DNA of 64,000 nucleotides, from the NCBI RefSeq assembly GCF_012933655.1, contig NZ_JABBJJ010000009.1:25723-89722 (forward strand). The letters are read 5' to 3'. The first letter of the stretch is position 1. Every line of letters begins with the position of its first letter. The notes under the pieces are model-generated. The model was not told where the DNA came from. It saw only the letters and a list, made by a program, of their open reading frames with translations, and did no database searches. Made by a program: the position numbers and the translations under genes. The stretch comes from Pyxidicoccus fallax. GTDB taxonomy: Bacteria; Myxococcota; Myxococcia; Myxococcales; Myxococcaceae. This document shows positions 18,323-27,529 of the stretch, one piece after another.

Positions 18323-18481
18323 GGATGTGGCTCCTGGATGCCCGCGCGAGAGGTATTGCGCAAAGGCAGACGGACCCTACTTCCCGAGCAATGCCGGGGT
18401 GAACGACGTCACAGGTTCTGCGTCGCAGCGAATTCCATTCACCAACAGTGAAGCTGAACGTAAAGGACCGATACACCCCTC

Positions 18482-20338
18482 TCAGGGATACCGGTCTACG
18501 ACGAACGCATAGGCACTGGAAAAGAAGACCACCGCACCGGGCTTGGAGCCTTCCTCGCCCGCGAGGGGAACGCCTGCTCGATTGCCTCCCAGGACCATGC
18601 AGACGGGCACGTTACGCCCGTCCGGCAGCTGTGCCTCGTAGTAACGGCCCACCAACGCGCCCGTACCCGTCCACAGCCGCCCCTTGAGAATGGTGCCTTC
18701 GGGCATGCCCCCTCTCGCCGTCTCGACGTAGCTCTCGATGTAGCCATCCGTGAAGATGATGAGCGGGTCCGACTCTCTCCACCGCCTGTGTCTGTCGATG
18801 GAAATCGAAGGGGCCGTGCCTTGAAAGATGCCCAACCCACCGTCCCTGCGGGGGGTGAACATCATGTCGAGCGCTTCCTGGGCGCAATCCGCCGGTTCGG
18901 GTCGGAGCTGGGCACCGGTGCAACCCAGCGCCATTGCGACGGCGGCCGTCGCGGTCGCGCACTGCTTGAGGAGGGCCGCAGAGAGTTCGAGCTGGGGCTT
19001 CATCACGGGGGAGGATGGGCTCTTGCTGGCCGCTGGAGGCTGCCCAGGCTTCTTCCTGGTCACGGCAGCGGGGGGATTCGGAGGAGCAGGCTCGGGCTTC
19101 ACGGTGAGGGGTTCCTTCTGAGGAGAGACGACGGGCGGTGGGACTGGCTGGGGCGAGGGGTTCGCAGAGGGGGCCTCGGGAATCTCGGCCCGAGGGGGGC
19201 GGCCGGGCGCCGCGGAAACAACGGGCCGCTCAGGTGTCGCCTGTGAGGGAGGGGGGCCATGCTGGGCCAGAGCGGCCCACACCGCTGCCACGAGCGCAGC
19301 CACCAACAGGCCCCCGGATACGCGCCATCTCCGCGAGCGGGCTGTCCGTGCCGGCGTGTCTTCGACGGGCCGACGAAGAGGGAGGCGCACCACGGATGCC
19401 GCTTGCGGCTCGGCCTGGACCGCCTCCTCGGGCCTGTGCAGCGGCATCTTCCACGCGTCGCCCGGCTCCTGGGCCAGCCCCTCCAGAATCCGCCGGGCCG
19501 CTTCCGCCGTCGGAGGCCGCTGCTCCGGGCTCCGGGCAATCAGCGTCATGGCCGCGTTGCTCAGCGGCACGGGGACACGCGGGTTCACGTCGCAGGCGGC
19601 GGGGGGCATGAGGCTCGCCACCAGGGGCTGGTGGCGCTGCTCCGGAAAGGGCGACGTCAGCACGTCATAGAGGCACACCCCCAATGCGTAGACGTCGTCA
19701 CCCTCCTTGAACTCATAGCGCGCATCCGCGTTCTGTTTGTTGTCGCGAAAGAAGCGCGTCGCCTCGGGAGACCGGTAGCGGGCAGTGCCCGGGGGCAGCG
19801 GCGAGTCCGTCAGCTCGTCCGAGAATGTGTAGTCGCCCGTGCTGAAGTCCAGGATGACAGGCTCGCCATCCTTTCCCACCATGATGTTGGTGACCTTCAG
19901 GTCCCGGTGGTAGACGCCGCACATGTGCAGGTGCGCCAGGGCGTCGTAGAGCTTCACGAAGAGCCGCACCACCTCCCGGGCCGTGGGGTGCGTCCTGCCC
20001 ACCCAACCGGCCAGCGTGTAGCCGTCCACGTAGTCCAGGACGATGTAGAACCAGCCGCTTCTCGGGTCCGGCCAGTGGCCATGTCCGTGGATGGCGACGA
20101 CATGAGGGTGCGGCCCCACCCGCAGCAGGCACATCAGCTCGCGCAACGCCCGTGCGGCCGTCTGCGCCGGGTCCCCGCTGCTCGCCCGGTGCATGGCGAA
20201 CTTCAGGGCGAAGCGGCGGCCCCCCTTCTCCACCAGGAACACCGCGCCGTAGGTCCCCGCTCCTAGTGGCTTCAACACGGTCCAACCATCGACCTGGTCG
20301 CCACGCTTGAGGGTGGTCGGATGGGGAAGGTTCAGCAC
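18482..20338 (-). CDS. Transmembrane Ser/Thr protein kinase with extracytoplasmic C-terminal domain
   Basis: A 618-residue receptor-type kinase. The kinase domain (residues about 15-290) has GAGTYGAVFLVEKG, Lys46 in FALKF, the complete HRDLKVTN loop (144-151) and DFS (164-166) in place of DFG. A single transmembrane helix lies at 341-359, followed by a Pro-rich linker to about 450. The C-terminal domain (460-618) starts with a lipoprotein-signal-like stretch (TATAAVAMALGCTG) and then carries a soluble domain of unknown type (GRYYEAQLPDGRNVPVCMVLGG). It begins with GTG, 11 bases after the DUF2381 gene, and so is co-transcribed with it, a pairing I recall as common in Myxococcus. A role in envelope signalling is inferred. 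Confidence 0.85.
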   Translation of the reverse strand: MLNLPHPTTLKRGDQVDGWTVLKPLGAGTYGAVFLVEKGGRRFALKFAMHRASSGDPAQTAARALRELMCLLRVGPHPHVVAIHGHGHWPDPRSGWFYIVLDYVDGYTLAGWVGRTHPTAREVVRLFVKLYDALAHLHMCGVYHRDLKVTNIMVGKDGEPVILDFSTGDYTFSDELTDSPLPPGTARYRSPEATRFFRDNKQNADARYEFKEGDDVYALGVCLYDVLTSPFPEQRHQPLVASLMPPAACDVNPRVPVPLSNAAMTLIARSPEQRPPTAEAARRILEGLAQEPGDAWKMPLHRPEEAVQAEPQAASVVRLPLRRPVEDTPARTARSRRWRVSGGLLVAALVAAVWAALAQHGPPPSQATPERPVVSAAPGRPPRAEIPEAPSANPSPQPVPPPVVSPQKEPLTVKPEPAPPNPPAAVTRKKPGQPPAASKSPSSPVMKPQLELSAALLKQCATATAAVAMALGCTGAQLRPEPADCAQEALDMMFTPRRDGGLGIFQGTAPSISIDRHRRWRESDPLIIFTDGYIESYVETARGGMPEGTILKGRLWTGTGALVGRYYEAQLPDGRNVPVCMVLGGNRAGVPLAGEEGSKPGAVVFFSSAYAFVVDRYP

Positions 20339-20349
20339 GGCAGCCCCTT

Positions 20350-21276
20350 CTATAGTTCCATGTCACGAATGAGAAGGCGCCTGCCTGCTGCGTCCTGCAG
20401 CTCCAGGTGAAATCGGGTCCCTGGGAGCCAGTCAGGCGCACCGGTCTCGACCGCCACCCGCGCCTCTGCCCCGGGCACAATCCGAGGGACCTTCATGCGA
20501 ATCCCGAGGACGCGCACGGACCGCCCCCTCCCTGCGTCCACCAGCCGCGCCTGAGTGGGGGTCCAGGGCTCCCCACCGTCGTTTCTGACCGTTACAGCGA
20601 CCAACGTCCAGGCGGCCGCACGTAAGCTGATGGCAGCCCTACCCTTCAGCCCGTCCTGGCTGAGGACCTGCACGGCAGGCTTTCCCACCACGCCGAGTTC
20701 ATCGAGAGTGTCCTGGAGCGCGAGCCCCGCGGGTCCGGTCGCCTCGGAGCGCGTGAGGCAGGCTTGAAGCTCCGCCTCGCGGGCCGCGAGCTGGGTGCGC
20801 ACTTCGCGCAGACGCGTCTCAAGGACCGAGGCGGATTGTGCCCGCCGCACCACCGCGACGCGTTCGTCCGCCTCCGGGGCACCGAGGACCAGTGTAAAAG
20901 CCGCATGGGTGGGGGAGTCCCCGCCGGTGAACTCGACGACCAGGCGCAGCTGTCCCGAACCGCCCTGGCCCGCTACGGGCACCACGATGAGCGAGCGCTC
21001 GCCTTTGTCGAAGAGGTCAACGCGCGTCCCCTTCCCCTCCAGCTCGATGGTGCCCGGGTTGATGCTCGCATCGAGGAAGCGGATGACGGTGCCCCAGGCC
21101 GGCAAGCGAATCTCGGGCGCCGCAGCCTGGGGCGCTTCGGGAAGGACCACCTCGCGCTCATTGTCGGCCGGACGCGACTGGGCCCTCGCTTCCACCGCGA
21201 CGAACAGGCACCACGCCAGAATCAATGACCAGGTGACCGAGCCAGGAGACAAGGTGGTAGGTTCTCCAGAACTCAT
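20350..21276 (-). CDS. DUF2381 family (myxobacterial paralogous) secreted protein
   Basis: A 308-residue exported protein. The start chosen is ATG 21276 because it produces a signal peptide (SVTWSLILAWCLFVAVEARA, cleavage likely after residue 34). Mature features include IRFLDASINPGTIELEG, a coiled-coil-prone segment (VLETRLREVRTQLAAREAELQACL) and a C-terminal beta-rich domain (WTLVAVTVRNDGGEPWTPTQARL, then RFHLELQDAAGRRLLIRDMEL). This order is typical of the DUF2381 family, which occurs as many paralogues in Myxococcus genomes, often next to kinases as here. Biochemical function is unknown; a periplasmic partner of the kinase is a guess from gene order. Confidence 0.8.
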   Translation of the reverse strand: MSSGEPTTLSPGSVTWSLILAWCLFVAVEARAQSRPADNEREVVLPEAPQAAAPEIRLPAWGTVIRFLDASINPGTIELEGKGTRVDLFDKGERSLIVVPVAGQGGSGQLRLVVEFTGGDSPTHAAFTLVLGAPEADERVAVVRRAQSASVLETRLREVRTQLAAREAELQACLTRSEATGPAGLALQDTLDELGVVGKPAVQVLSQDGLKGRAAISLRAAAWTLVAVTVRNDGGEPWTPTQARLVDAGRGRSVRVLGIRMKVPRIVPGAEARVAVETGAPDWLPGTRFHLELQDAAGRRLLIRDMEL

Positions 21277-21444
21277 CCTACCAGACGGGAAGGCACGCAC
21301 CAGCTCCGCCGGTCCAGTCGGCGGCGGGTCGGCACGGCCCATCTCCCGCCCCCATTCGTTCTGGGAGCTGTCGAACCGAGTTGCTGAACTCCAACCAGAT
21401 ATGCCGGTTGGAGGCGCGGAAGTGAGGAGGCCTCATGCCCAGAC

Positions 21445-21700
21445 CTAGCCCTTGGCCTGCCCCACCACTCCCTCGAAGAAGCGCCGCGCCACGTCGGCCT
21501 TCAGCAGGCGCTGCTTATTCTTCGCCAAGCTGGACGCATCGAAGCCCGGCTCCACCAACCCCATGTCCCGGAATAAGCGGAAGAGCTGGTCGTACTCCGG
21601 CCGCTCGCAGAACTGCCGCTCGTTTCTGACGCTATAGAGCGCGATGAGCAGGCAGGCCTTGAGCAGCACCTCGGGCGAAATGATCGGCGGCCCCTGGCCA
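21445..21700 (-). pseudogene. Fragment of a second transposase (IS1182/IS4-like N-terminal region)
   Basis: About 83 codons resemble the N-terminal dimerisation region of IS1182-like transposases (SPEVLLKACLLIALYSVRNE, YDQLFRLFRDMGLVEPGF, SSLAKNKQRLLKADVARRFF), ending prematurely at a stop at 21445. Its natural N-terminus (HPIRRIKALADALLAALSSV) is found inverted on the plus strand at about 21765-21842. Family assignment is from memory of such proteins. Confidence 0.6.
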
Positions 21701-21886
21701 AGGTCCGCAAGGCCGTCCTCGCCAGCGCCCGGATGTGTTGGTGGGGGACAAGGCCTACAGCTTTGGGCCATCCCATCCGACGAATCAAGGCGCTGGCGGA
21801 CGCGCTGCTTGCCGCGCTCTCGTCTGTCTTCGACACCATGTACCTTGCACCCGCACGCTGTCCAGCGCGGAGAAGACGCCCTCGCT

Positions 21887-22350
21887 GGCCTACCCCGCCG
21901 TCAATGCCACGCTGAGAAGGTGACCATGGCGCTCGCAGGTCAGGTGGAACTTGGTGGAGAAGCCCCCTCGGGAGCAGCCCAAGGCATGGTCTCGGGGCTC
22001 GCTTGGGCTGCTTTTTTTCCACCTCCCGCGGCAGCGCGCGACCCACATTCCACCGAGGAGTCAACGAAGAGGACCTCTTGGTCCAGTTCGTCTCTTCGCG
22101 TCAACTGCGTCTGGAGCGTGCGCATCGGGCGCAACCAGGTGCCGTCCTTTCTCCAGCGCACGAAGCGGGAGTAGACGGTCTGCCAGGGGCCATAGCGCGA
22201 GGGTAAATCGCGCCAGGGCGCCCCGGTATGCAGCCGCCAGAGGATTCCTTTGAGAATGGTGCGGTGGTCCTTCCAGGCTCCGCCCCGGCCCTGGTGCGGC
22301 AGCAGGGGCTCAAGCGCCCTCCACTGCCGCTCGTTCAACTCGTAGCGCAT
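21887..22350 (-). pseudogene. IS5-family transposase, frameshifted and truncated
   Basis: The intact frame runs from ATG 22350 through WRALEPLLPHQGRGG, GILWRLHTGAPWRDLPSRYG and FVRWRKDGTWLRPM to RAAAGGGKK. A frameshift near 22000 then moves the homologous continuation (EPRDHALGCSRGGFSTK, CERHGHLLSVALTAG) into another frame, which closes at a stop near 21887. The DDE catalytic triad is incomplete. ORFs running antisense through it are shadows. Confidence 0.8.
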
Positions 22351-22565
22351 CACACCCGCTCGCCTCCTCTCGGAGGCAACAACCGGCGCGCGCGCTCCCA
22401 TCAGACAGGGTCTAGCGCCAGGACTGACTGACGTTCGCGCCCGCCGGACGCCCCGGCGAGGTCAGGCCTGCACCGGCACGAGGCACGGCGAAGAGATACG
22501 ATATACTGCCACTCGCTCAACTCTTGGCGCATCTCGCCATCCGTGCCATCCGGCATGTGACATAC

Positions 22566-25500
22566 TCAGGGTGTATACAGCTCTGCCGTGTCGAGCGTGC
22601 CGTTGCTACTACTACCGTACCCGCCTACTACAAGCACCTTGCCCGACGGCAGCAACGTGGCTGTGTGGCGCCCGCGGCGCGAACTAAGGCTGAAAGTATG
22701 CGCCCAGGTACGTGTCCCAGGGTCGAACAAGCGGACACCCGCAGATGAACCGCCTGCCACCAATACCGTGCCCGACGGCAGAAGCGTGGCTGTTTGCTCT
22801 GTCGCACCCGTGGTGTTGTGGCCAACCGAGGTCCAGGTCCCCGTCCCGGGGTCGTAAAGAAGGTTCTCTTCGTCGGAGTATGGGCCCCCCTGAATCAGCA
22901 CTTTGCCCGACGGCAGCAACGTCGCTGTATGGTGGTAACGCTTTGAGGAGGGGAGGCCTGCGAAAGCCCAGGTTCCTGTTCCCGGGTCATACAGTTCCGA
23001 AGTATCATTGGTTCCACCGGTGGTGACCCCACCAACCACCAGCACCTTGCCCGACGGCAGCAGCGTGGCTGTGTGGAGTGAACGGGCCGCGGCCATGGTG
23101 CCGGCTGGGGACCACGTACCCGTTGCCGGGTCATACAGTTCCGCCGATGCAACAAACGCTGTGTTGCCCCCGCCGACTACCAGCACCTTGCCCGACGGTA
23201 GCAGTGTGGCTGTGTGATCACTGCGGGGCACAGCCATGCTGCCGGTGCTGGACCAAGTGCCCGTACTCGGATTGTAAACCTCTGCGGTACGTTGAGTAAC
23301 ATATGGGCCGTTAACCACCAGTCTACTGCCGCCCGTTACCAAAACTTTGCCGGAAGGCAGAAGCGTCGCAGTAGCTTGTATCCGGCCTGTGGCCATGGTG
23401 CCGGTTGGGGACCAGACACCTGTTCCCGGGTCATAGACTTCCGCAGTGGCGAGGTCCGCATATGAATCATTACGCCCGCCTGCCACCAGTACCTTTCCAG
23501 AGGGAAGCAGCGACATTACATGTGCCTCGCGAGGAGTGGAAAGGCGGCCCGTGACCGACCACATCCCGCAGTACTCGTCCACCTGAGCGTCGCAGTCGTT
23601 GTCCACAGCGTCGGACACCTCCGTCGCCCCCGGATTGATGCTTGCGTTAGCGTCGTTGCAGTCGCCTTTGTTCGACACGTAGCCCGCAGGCTGATAGCAC
23701 TTAAACTGGTTGCTTGTTGACGACGTGCCGAAAGTGTCGCCGTCTGCGTCGCGGTACCATGTCGACCTGGGTAGGCCGTCGTCCACCTGAAAGTCGCAGT
23801 CGTCGTCGACGTCGTTGCACACCTCCGTGGCCCCAGGGCGGATACTCGAGTTGCCGTCATTGCAGTCACTGTTGTTCGACACGTAGCCCGCAGGCTGACT
23901 GCACTTCTGCTGGGCGCCGCTCGCCAAACTGCCGTACGTGTCGCTATCTGCGTCGCGGTACCACCTCGACGTGGGCAACCCCTCGTCCACCTGCGCGTCA
24001 CAGTCGTCGTCGACGTCGTTGCACACCTCCATGGCTCCAGGGTAGGTGCTTGCGTTGGCGTCGTTACAGTCACTGGCGTTCGACACGTAGCCCGCAGGCG
24101 CGGTGCAGGCGGTTGTCGTCTGTCTGCTACCGTAGTTGTCACTGTCCGCGTCACGGTAGAAGGTGAGCTTCACGCCCTCGTCCATCTGAGCATCGCAGTC
24201 GTCGTCGACTGCGTTGCACACCTCCGTGGCTCCAGGGTGGATGCTCGCGTTGGCGTCATTGCAGTCATTGGCGTTCGATACATAGCCCGCAGGCTGACTG
24301 CACTTCTGCTGGGGGCTCGTCGACGTGCCGTACGTGTCGCCGTCTGCGTCGCGATACCACGTCGACGTGGGCAACCCCTCGTCCGCCTGGGCGTCGCAGT
24401 CGTTGTCCACACCGTCGCACACCTCCGTAACTCCAGGGTGGATGCTCGCGTTGCCGTCGTTGCAGTCACCGGGACGTTGGGCATAACCCGAGGGCTGGGT
24501 GCAAGCAGCGGTCGCCGGACCCGTACCGTAGGTGTCGCTGTCGGCGTCACGGTAGAATGTGAACTGCACGCCCTCGTCCACCTGGCTGTCACAGTCATTG
24601 TCCACGCCGTCACAAACTTCTGCGGCACCGGGGTGGATGCTCGCGTTGCCGTCGTTGCAGTCGCCAGCGCGCTGCACATAGCCCGCAGGCTGGCTGCACT
24701 TCTGCAGAGGGCTAGCGGACGTGCCGTACGTGTCGCCGTCCGCGTCGCGGTACCACGTCAACGTGGGCAGTCCTTCATCCGCCTGCGTGTCGCAGTCATT
24801 GTCTACGCCGTCGCACATCTCTGCGGCACCAGGATTGATGCTCGCATTGCCGTCGTTGCAGTCACCGGGACGTTGGACATAGCCCGAGGGCGCGGTGCAG
24901 GCGGCGGTTGCTGGGCCGGTGCCGTAGGTGTCGCTGTCGTCGTCCCGGAAGAAGGAGAGCGACACGCCCTCGTCCACCTGGGTGTCACAGTCGTTATCCA
25001 CGCCGTCACACACCTCTGCGGCACCAGGGTGGATGCTCGCATCGGCGTCATTACAGTCGCTGGTATTCGAGACATAGCCCGCAGGCTGGCGGCAATTCTG
25101 GACAGCCTGTCCCGCGTTGCCGAAGCCGTCTCCATCCGCATCGCGGTACCACGTTGAGGTAGGTAGGCCCTCGTCCGCCTGGGTGTCGCAATCGTTGTCC
25201 ACGCCGTCGCAAACCTCCGGAGCGCCCGGGTGAATGCTCGCGTTTGCATCATTGCAATCCCCCGCAGTCGGTGCGTGCCCGGAGGGCTGGGTGCAGGATT
25301 GCACCGACTGGGAGGTCAGACCGTAGTTGTCTCCATCCCCGTCGCGGTACCAGTCCAGGAAGGCCAGTCCATCGTCCGCCTGTCCATTGCAGTCGTTGTC
25401 CAGGCTGTCGCACACCTCGGCCGAAGGCCCCCGCACCGGCGCGCACTCAAGGGCGCCGTGCGTGCAGTACGTCACCCCTTCCCCGCACACCCCCTGCTGT

Positions 25501-27116
25501 CCCGTCTCGCACGCCTGCAGGCCGCCCGGGTTGCCTTCATCGGCCTCCCCGTCACAGTCATTGTCCAGGCTGTCGCACTGCTCTGCGGACGCCGCCTCGT
25601 TCTGCTGGCAGGCCACACTGCCTTCCACGCAGGCCGTCGTCCCCTCCGCACAGACGCCCGGCTTTCCCGTCGCGCAGTTCTCGCCGCCGCTCGGGTTGCC
25701 CTCGTCCACCACCTCGTCGCAGCTGTCGTCCGTCCCATTGCACAGCTCCGGCGCGCCCGGGTAGGTCGACGGCGTGTAGTCGTCGCAGTCGAGCTCTTCT
25801 ACGAAGCCTGGAGACGGCTCGCACCCTTGCTCGGTGAGGTACTCATCTCCGAATCCATCCATGTCCCCGTCGAAGTAGAAGGTGTTGACGATCTGCGTGG
25901 AGACGGGTGCCGTCGTCGGCGAAGTGCTGGTGGCACCGGTGCCGAGTTGCCCCTGGCCATTGTGGCCCCAGCCCCACACCGGGCAGCCTGGGCGCAGCGC
26001 CAACGCGTGCTGGGCGCCCGCCGCGATGGCCAGTGCGTCCGCGAGCTCCGTCACATTCACGGCCGAGGCGCTATTCATCGTGGTGCCATTGCCGAGCTGG
26101 CCAGAGACATTGTGGCCCCACGCCTTCACAAAGCCGCCTCCCATGATGACCAGGGAACTGTTGTGGCCAGCGGCGATGGCTGTTGCCGCGAACACGCCCT
26201 CCACGGGCGTAGGAGACAGTACTGGCGTGGTGGAAGCAATTCCCTTGCCCACCTGACCGAAGGTGTTCTGCCCCCAGCTCCACACGTTTCCGAACTGCTC
26301 ATCGATGATGAGGGAATGCCCCGCGCCGGCGGCGACGGCCTTTGCGAGCGGGAGACTCTCCACTCGCACCGGCGCCAGCACCGCGGCGCTGGTGCTTCCA
26401 GTACCCACCTGGCCGGATGTATTCAGGCCCCACCCCCACACCCTGCCCTCCTCGTCGAGCGCCAGCACGTGATTGACGCCCGCAACCATGGAACGCAGGG
26501 AAGGCAAACCCGGCACCATTCCAGGCATGGGCACAGAGGTGCTGGTGGTGCTTGTCCCCATCTGCCCGGACGTATTCTGCCCCCAGGCCCACAGCCGCCC
26601 ACTCGCATCCAGCGCGAGGGAGTAGTTACCATTGGCCGCGATGGCTTGAATGCCGGAGAGCGCCGCCACCTTCGTCGGCACCAGCACCAGTCCCCCAGCA
26701 CTGCCGAGGCCCGCCTGGCCGTTGGCATTCTGCCCCCACACCCACACATCACCACTCACGTCGAGCGCCACCGAGTGGGCGATTCCCGCGGCAATCGCTT
26801 TGATGGGCGGGAGGCCATTCACCTTCGAGGGGTGGGGCTGAGGAGTGCTACTGCTGCTGCCAGTCCCCAGTTGCCCGACGACATTCTGCCCCCACGCCCA
26901 GACCTCTCCGTCCTTCTTCAGGAACAAGGAGTGATAGGCGCCGGTCGCGACGGACTGGGGCACTCTCACGGAGGAAAGCTTCTGACGCGCCGAGGCGACA
27001 GCACCTCCCTCATCAGCCATGGGCTCGGGCGCACCACACCCCATGGCCGTGAAGAGAAATGCGGCCGTACATACCGCGAGCGCGCTCTGCAAGATTGCGA
27101 AGCCGTGTCGTCTCAA
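22566..27116 (-). CDS. Large secreted RCC1 / MopE-repeat / kelch-repeat protein
   Basis: A 1516-residue exported protein with three repeat regions. The N-terminus is a signal peptide with a possible lipobox (FTAMGC, about residue 27). Residues about 50-410 hold seven RCC1-type repeats (GEVWAWGQNVVGQLGTGS and similar), a seven-bladed propeller. Residues about 440-1180 hold MopE-type putative metal-binding repeats (DCNDANASIHPG, VCDGVDNDCDTQADEG, WYRDADGDTYGT). Residues about 1185-1516 hold six or seven kelch/galactose-oxidase-like repeats (ATLLPSGKVLVVGG, YDPGTGTW), a second propeller. The Asp- and Cys-rich MopE units suggest Ca2+ or Cu binding. Each part is common in myxobacterial surface proteins. 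A surface adhesion or binding role is inferred; no enzyme motif is seen. Confidence 0.88.
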   Translation of the reverse strand: MRRHGFAILQSALAVCTAAFLFTAMGCGAPEPMADEGGAVASARQKLSSVRVPQSVATGAYHSLFLKKDGEVWAWGQNVVGQLGTGSSSSTPQPHPSKVNGLPPIKAIAAGIAHSVALDVSGDVWVWGQNANGQAGLGSAGGLVLVPTKVAALSGIQAIAANGNYSLALDASGRLWAWGQNTSGQMGTSTTSTSVPMPGMVPGLPSLRSMVAGVNHVLALDEEGRVWGWGLNTSGQVGTGSTSAAVLAPVRVESLPLAKAVAAGAGHSLIIDEQFGNVWSWGQNTFGQVGKGIASTTPVLSPTPVEGVFAATAIAAGHNSSLVIMGGGFVKAWGHNVSGQLGNGTTMNSASAVNVTELADALAIAAGAQHALALRPGCPVWGWGHNGQGQLGTGATSTSPTTAPVSTQIVNTFYFDGDMDGFGDEYLTEQGCEPSPGFVEELDCDDYTPSTYPGAPELCNGTDDSCDEVVDEGNPSGGENCATGKPGVCAEGTTACVEGSVACQQNEAASAEQCDSLDNDCDGEADEGNPGGLQACETGQQGVCGEGVTYCTHGALECAPVRGPSAEVCDSLDNDCNGQADDGLAFLDWYRDGDGDNYGLTSQSVQSCTQPSGHAPTAGDCNDANASIHPGAPEVCDGVDNDCDTQADEGLPTSTWYRDADGDGFGNAGQAVQNCRQPAGYVSNTSDCNDADASIHPGAAEVCDGVDNDCDTQVDEGVSLSFFRDDDSDTYGTGPATAACTAPSGYVQRPGDCNDGNASINPGAAEMCDGVDNDCDTQADEGLPTLTWYRDADGDTYGTSASPLQKCSQPAGYVQRAGDCNDGNASIHPGAAEVCDGVDNDCDSQVDEGVQFTFYRDADSDTYGTGPATAACTQPSGYAQRPGDCNDGNASIHPGVTEVCDGVDNDCDAQADEGLPTSTWYRDADGDTYGTSTSPQQKCSQPAGYVSNANDCNDANASIHPGATEVCNAVDDDCDAQMDEGVKLTFYRDADSDNYGSRQTTTACTAPAGYVSNASDCNDANASTYPGAMEVCNDVDDDCDAQVDEGLPTSRWYRDADSDTYGSLASGAQQKCSQPAGYVSNNSDCNDGNSSIRPGATEVCNDVDDDCDFQVDDGLPRSTWYRDADGDTFGTSSTSNQFKCYQPAGYVSNKGDCNDANASINPGATEVSDAVDNDCDAQVDEYCGMWSVTGRLSTPREAHVMSLLPSGKVLVAGGRNDSYADLATAEVYDPGTGVWSPTGTMATGRIQATATLLPSGKVLVTGGSRLVVNGPYVTQRTAEVYNPSTGTWSSTGSMAVPRSDHTATLLPSGKVLVVGGGNTAFVASAELYDPATGTWSPAGTMAAARSLHTATLLPSGKVLVVGGVTTGGTNDTSELYDPGTGTWAFAGLPSSKRYHHTATLLPSGKVLIQGGPYSDEENLLYDPGTGTWTSVGHNTTGATEQTATLLPSGTVLVAGGSSAGVRLFDPGTRTWAHTFSLSSRRGRHTATLLPSGKVLVVGGYGSSSNGTLDTAELYTP
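22590..23550 (-). repeat. Kelch-type coding repeats
   Basis: Six to seven units of roughly 48-50 codons, each with (T)ATLLPSGKVLV(V/A)GG followed by a (A)E(L/V)YDPGTGTW block. The 14-codon core is nearly identical in DNA between units, so these repeats are prone to recombination. Confidence 0.8.
23560..25270 (-). repeat. Tandem MopE-type coding repeats, about 200 bp period
   Basis: About eight and a half units of 65-67 codons lie within the large surface protein; three shorter degenerate units precede them (25270-25800). Two unit types alternate: type A has GLPTSTWYRDADGDTYGT and KCSQPAGYV, type B has GV(Q/K)(F/L)TFYRDADSDTYGTG and ACTAPSGYV. This gives a higher-order period of about 400 bp for repeats 1-6, after which only type A continues. 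Confidence 0.85.
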
Positions 27117-27330
27117 GTCACTGCTCTCCTCGTAAACGGCCTTGTGGGTGCCGCACGGCCGCTCCTTTCGAAGCAGCGTCGCATTTCCTCATGGGCAGGC
27201 ATGACAGGAAACACGCGGCTACAAATGTACCGGAAGTACTGCCACCGCCGCTGCTGAGTCAGTCGCGCCCCATGGTGGGAGGTACGGACATCACCTTACA
27301 GACGTCTGCAAAAGCCTTTACCGGGGCGCG
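27117..27330. other. Intergenic region upstream of the large repeat protein
   Basis: This stretch would contain the promoter and leader of the minus-strand repeat protein. GGAGAG lies a dozen bases before its ATG, a loose ribosome-binding site. No convincing -10/-35 pair, RNA gene or coding remnant was recognised. It ends abruptly at the duplicated fadB 3' end. Confidence 0.5.
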
Positions 27331-27483
27331 GTGCAGTACATCAACGGCTACGAGGGGCGGACCGGCACGAGGCCTCGCGGCTTCGTTCTGCGCGCACGCG
27401 AGCTGGTAGAGCGACCCGGAAAGTACCTCGTACCATCCGCATCGCTCGTGGGTAAGGCCGAGAAGGGCGAGTTGCTGAAGTAG
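27331..27483 (+). pseudogene. fadB: Duplicated 3' end of fadB (51 codons)
   Basis: An open frame without its own start reads VQYINGYEGRTGTRPRGFVL, then RARELVERPGKY, and ends GKAEKGELLK plus TAG. It is collinear with the end of intact fadB (16241-16393: VQFINGYEGPTGTGPRGFVL...KAEKGELLK). DNA identity looks about 80-85%, and the terminator behind it is also copied. It cannot be expressed as FadB. It is the clearest marker that this island arrived by recombination at fadB. Confidence 0.9.
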
Positions 27484-27529
27484 TCACCGGGATCAAGTCC
27501 CGGTAGGACATTCGGACGGGAAGACGCGA

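Larger units (their letters stand above)
21445..22350 (-). mobile_element. Scrambled insertion-sequence debris (IS5-type plus a second transposase fragment)
   Basis: Two unrelated transposase remnants lie head to tail on the minus strand. From 22350 to about 21887 is an IS5-family transposase N-terminal half: RYELNERQWRALEPLLPHQGRGG, WRLHTGAPWRDLPSRYGPW, then, after a frameshift, DHALGCSRGGFSTKFHL. From about 21700 to 21445 is a fragment of another transposase (PPIISPEVLLKACLLIALY...RNERQFCE). The segment between them (about 21699-21847) is inverted: on the plus strand it encodes VLVGDKAYSFG and HPIRRIKALADALLAALS. Neither element is functional and intact terminal inverted repeats were not identified. 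Confidence 0.8.

Noticed and set aside
23560..25270. Regular repeats that could suggest a CRISPR array
   Set aside because: Units are about 200 bp, in frame, and encode conserved MopE-type motifs; there are no 25-40 bp repeat/spacer units and no cas genes.
25230..27257. Plus-strand open frame of about 675 codons opposite the repeat protein
   Set aside because: Shadow of RCC1 and MopE repeats; its apparent internal repetition simply mirrors the minus-strand repeats.
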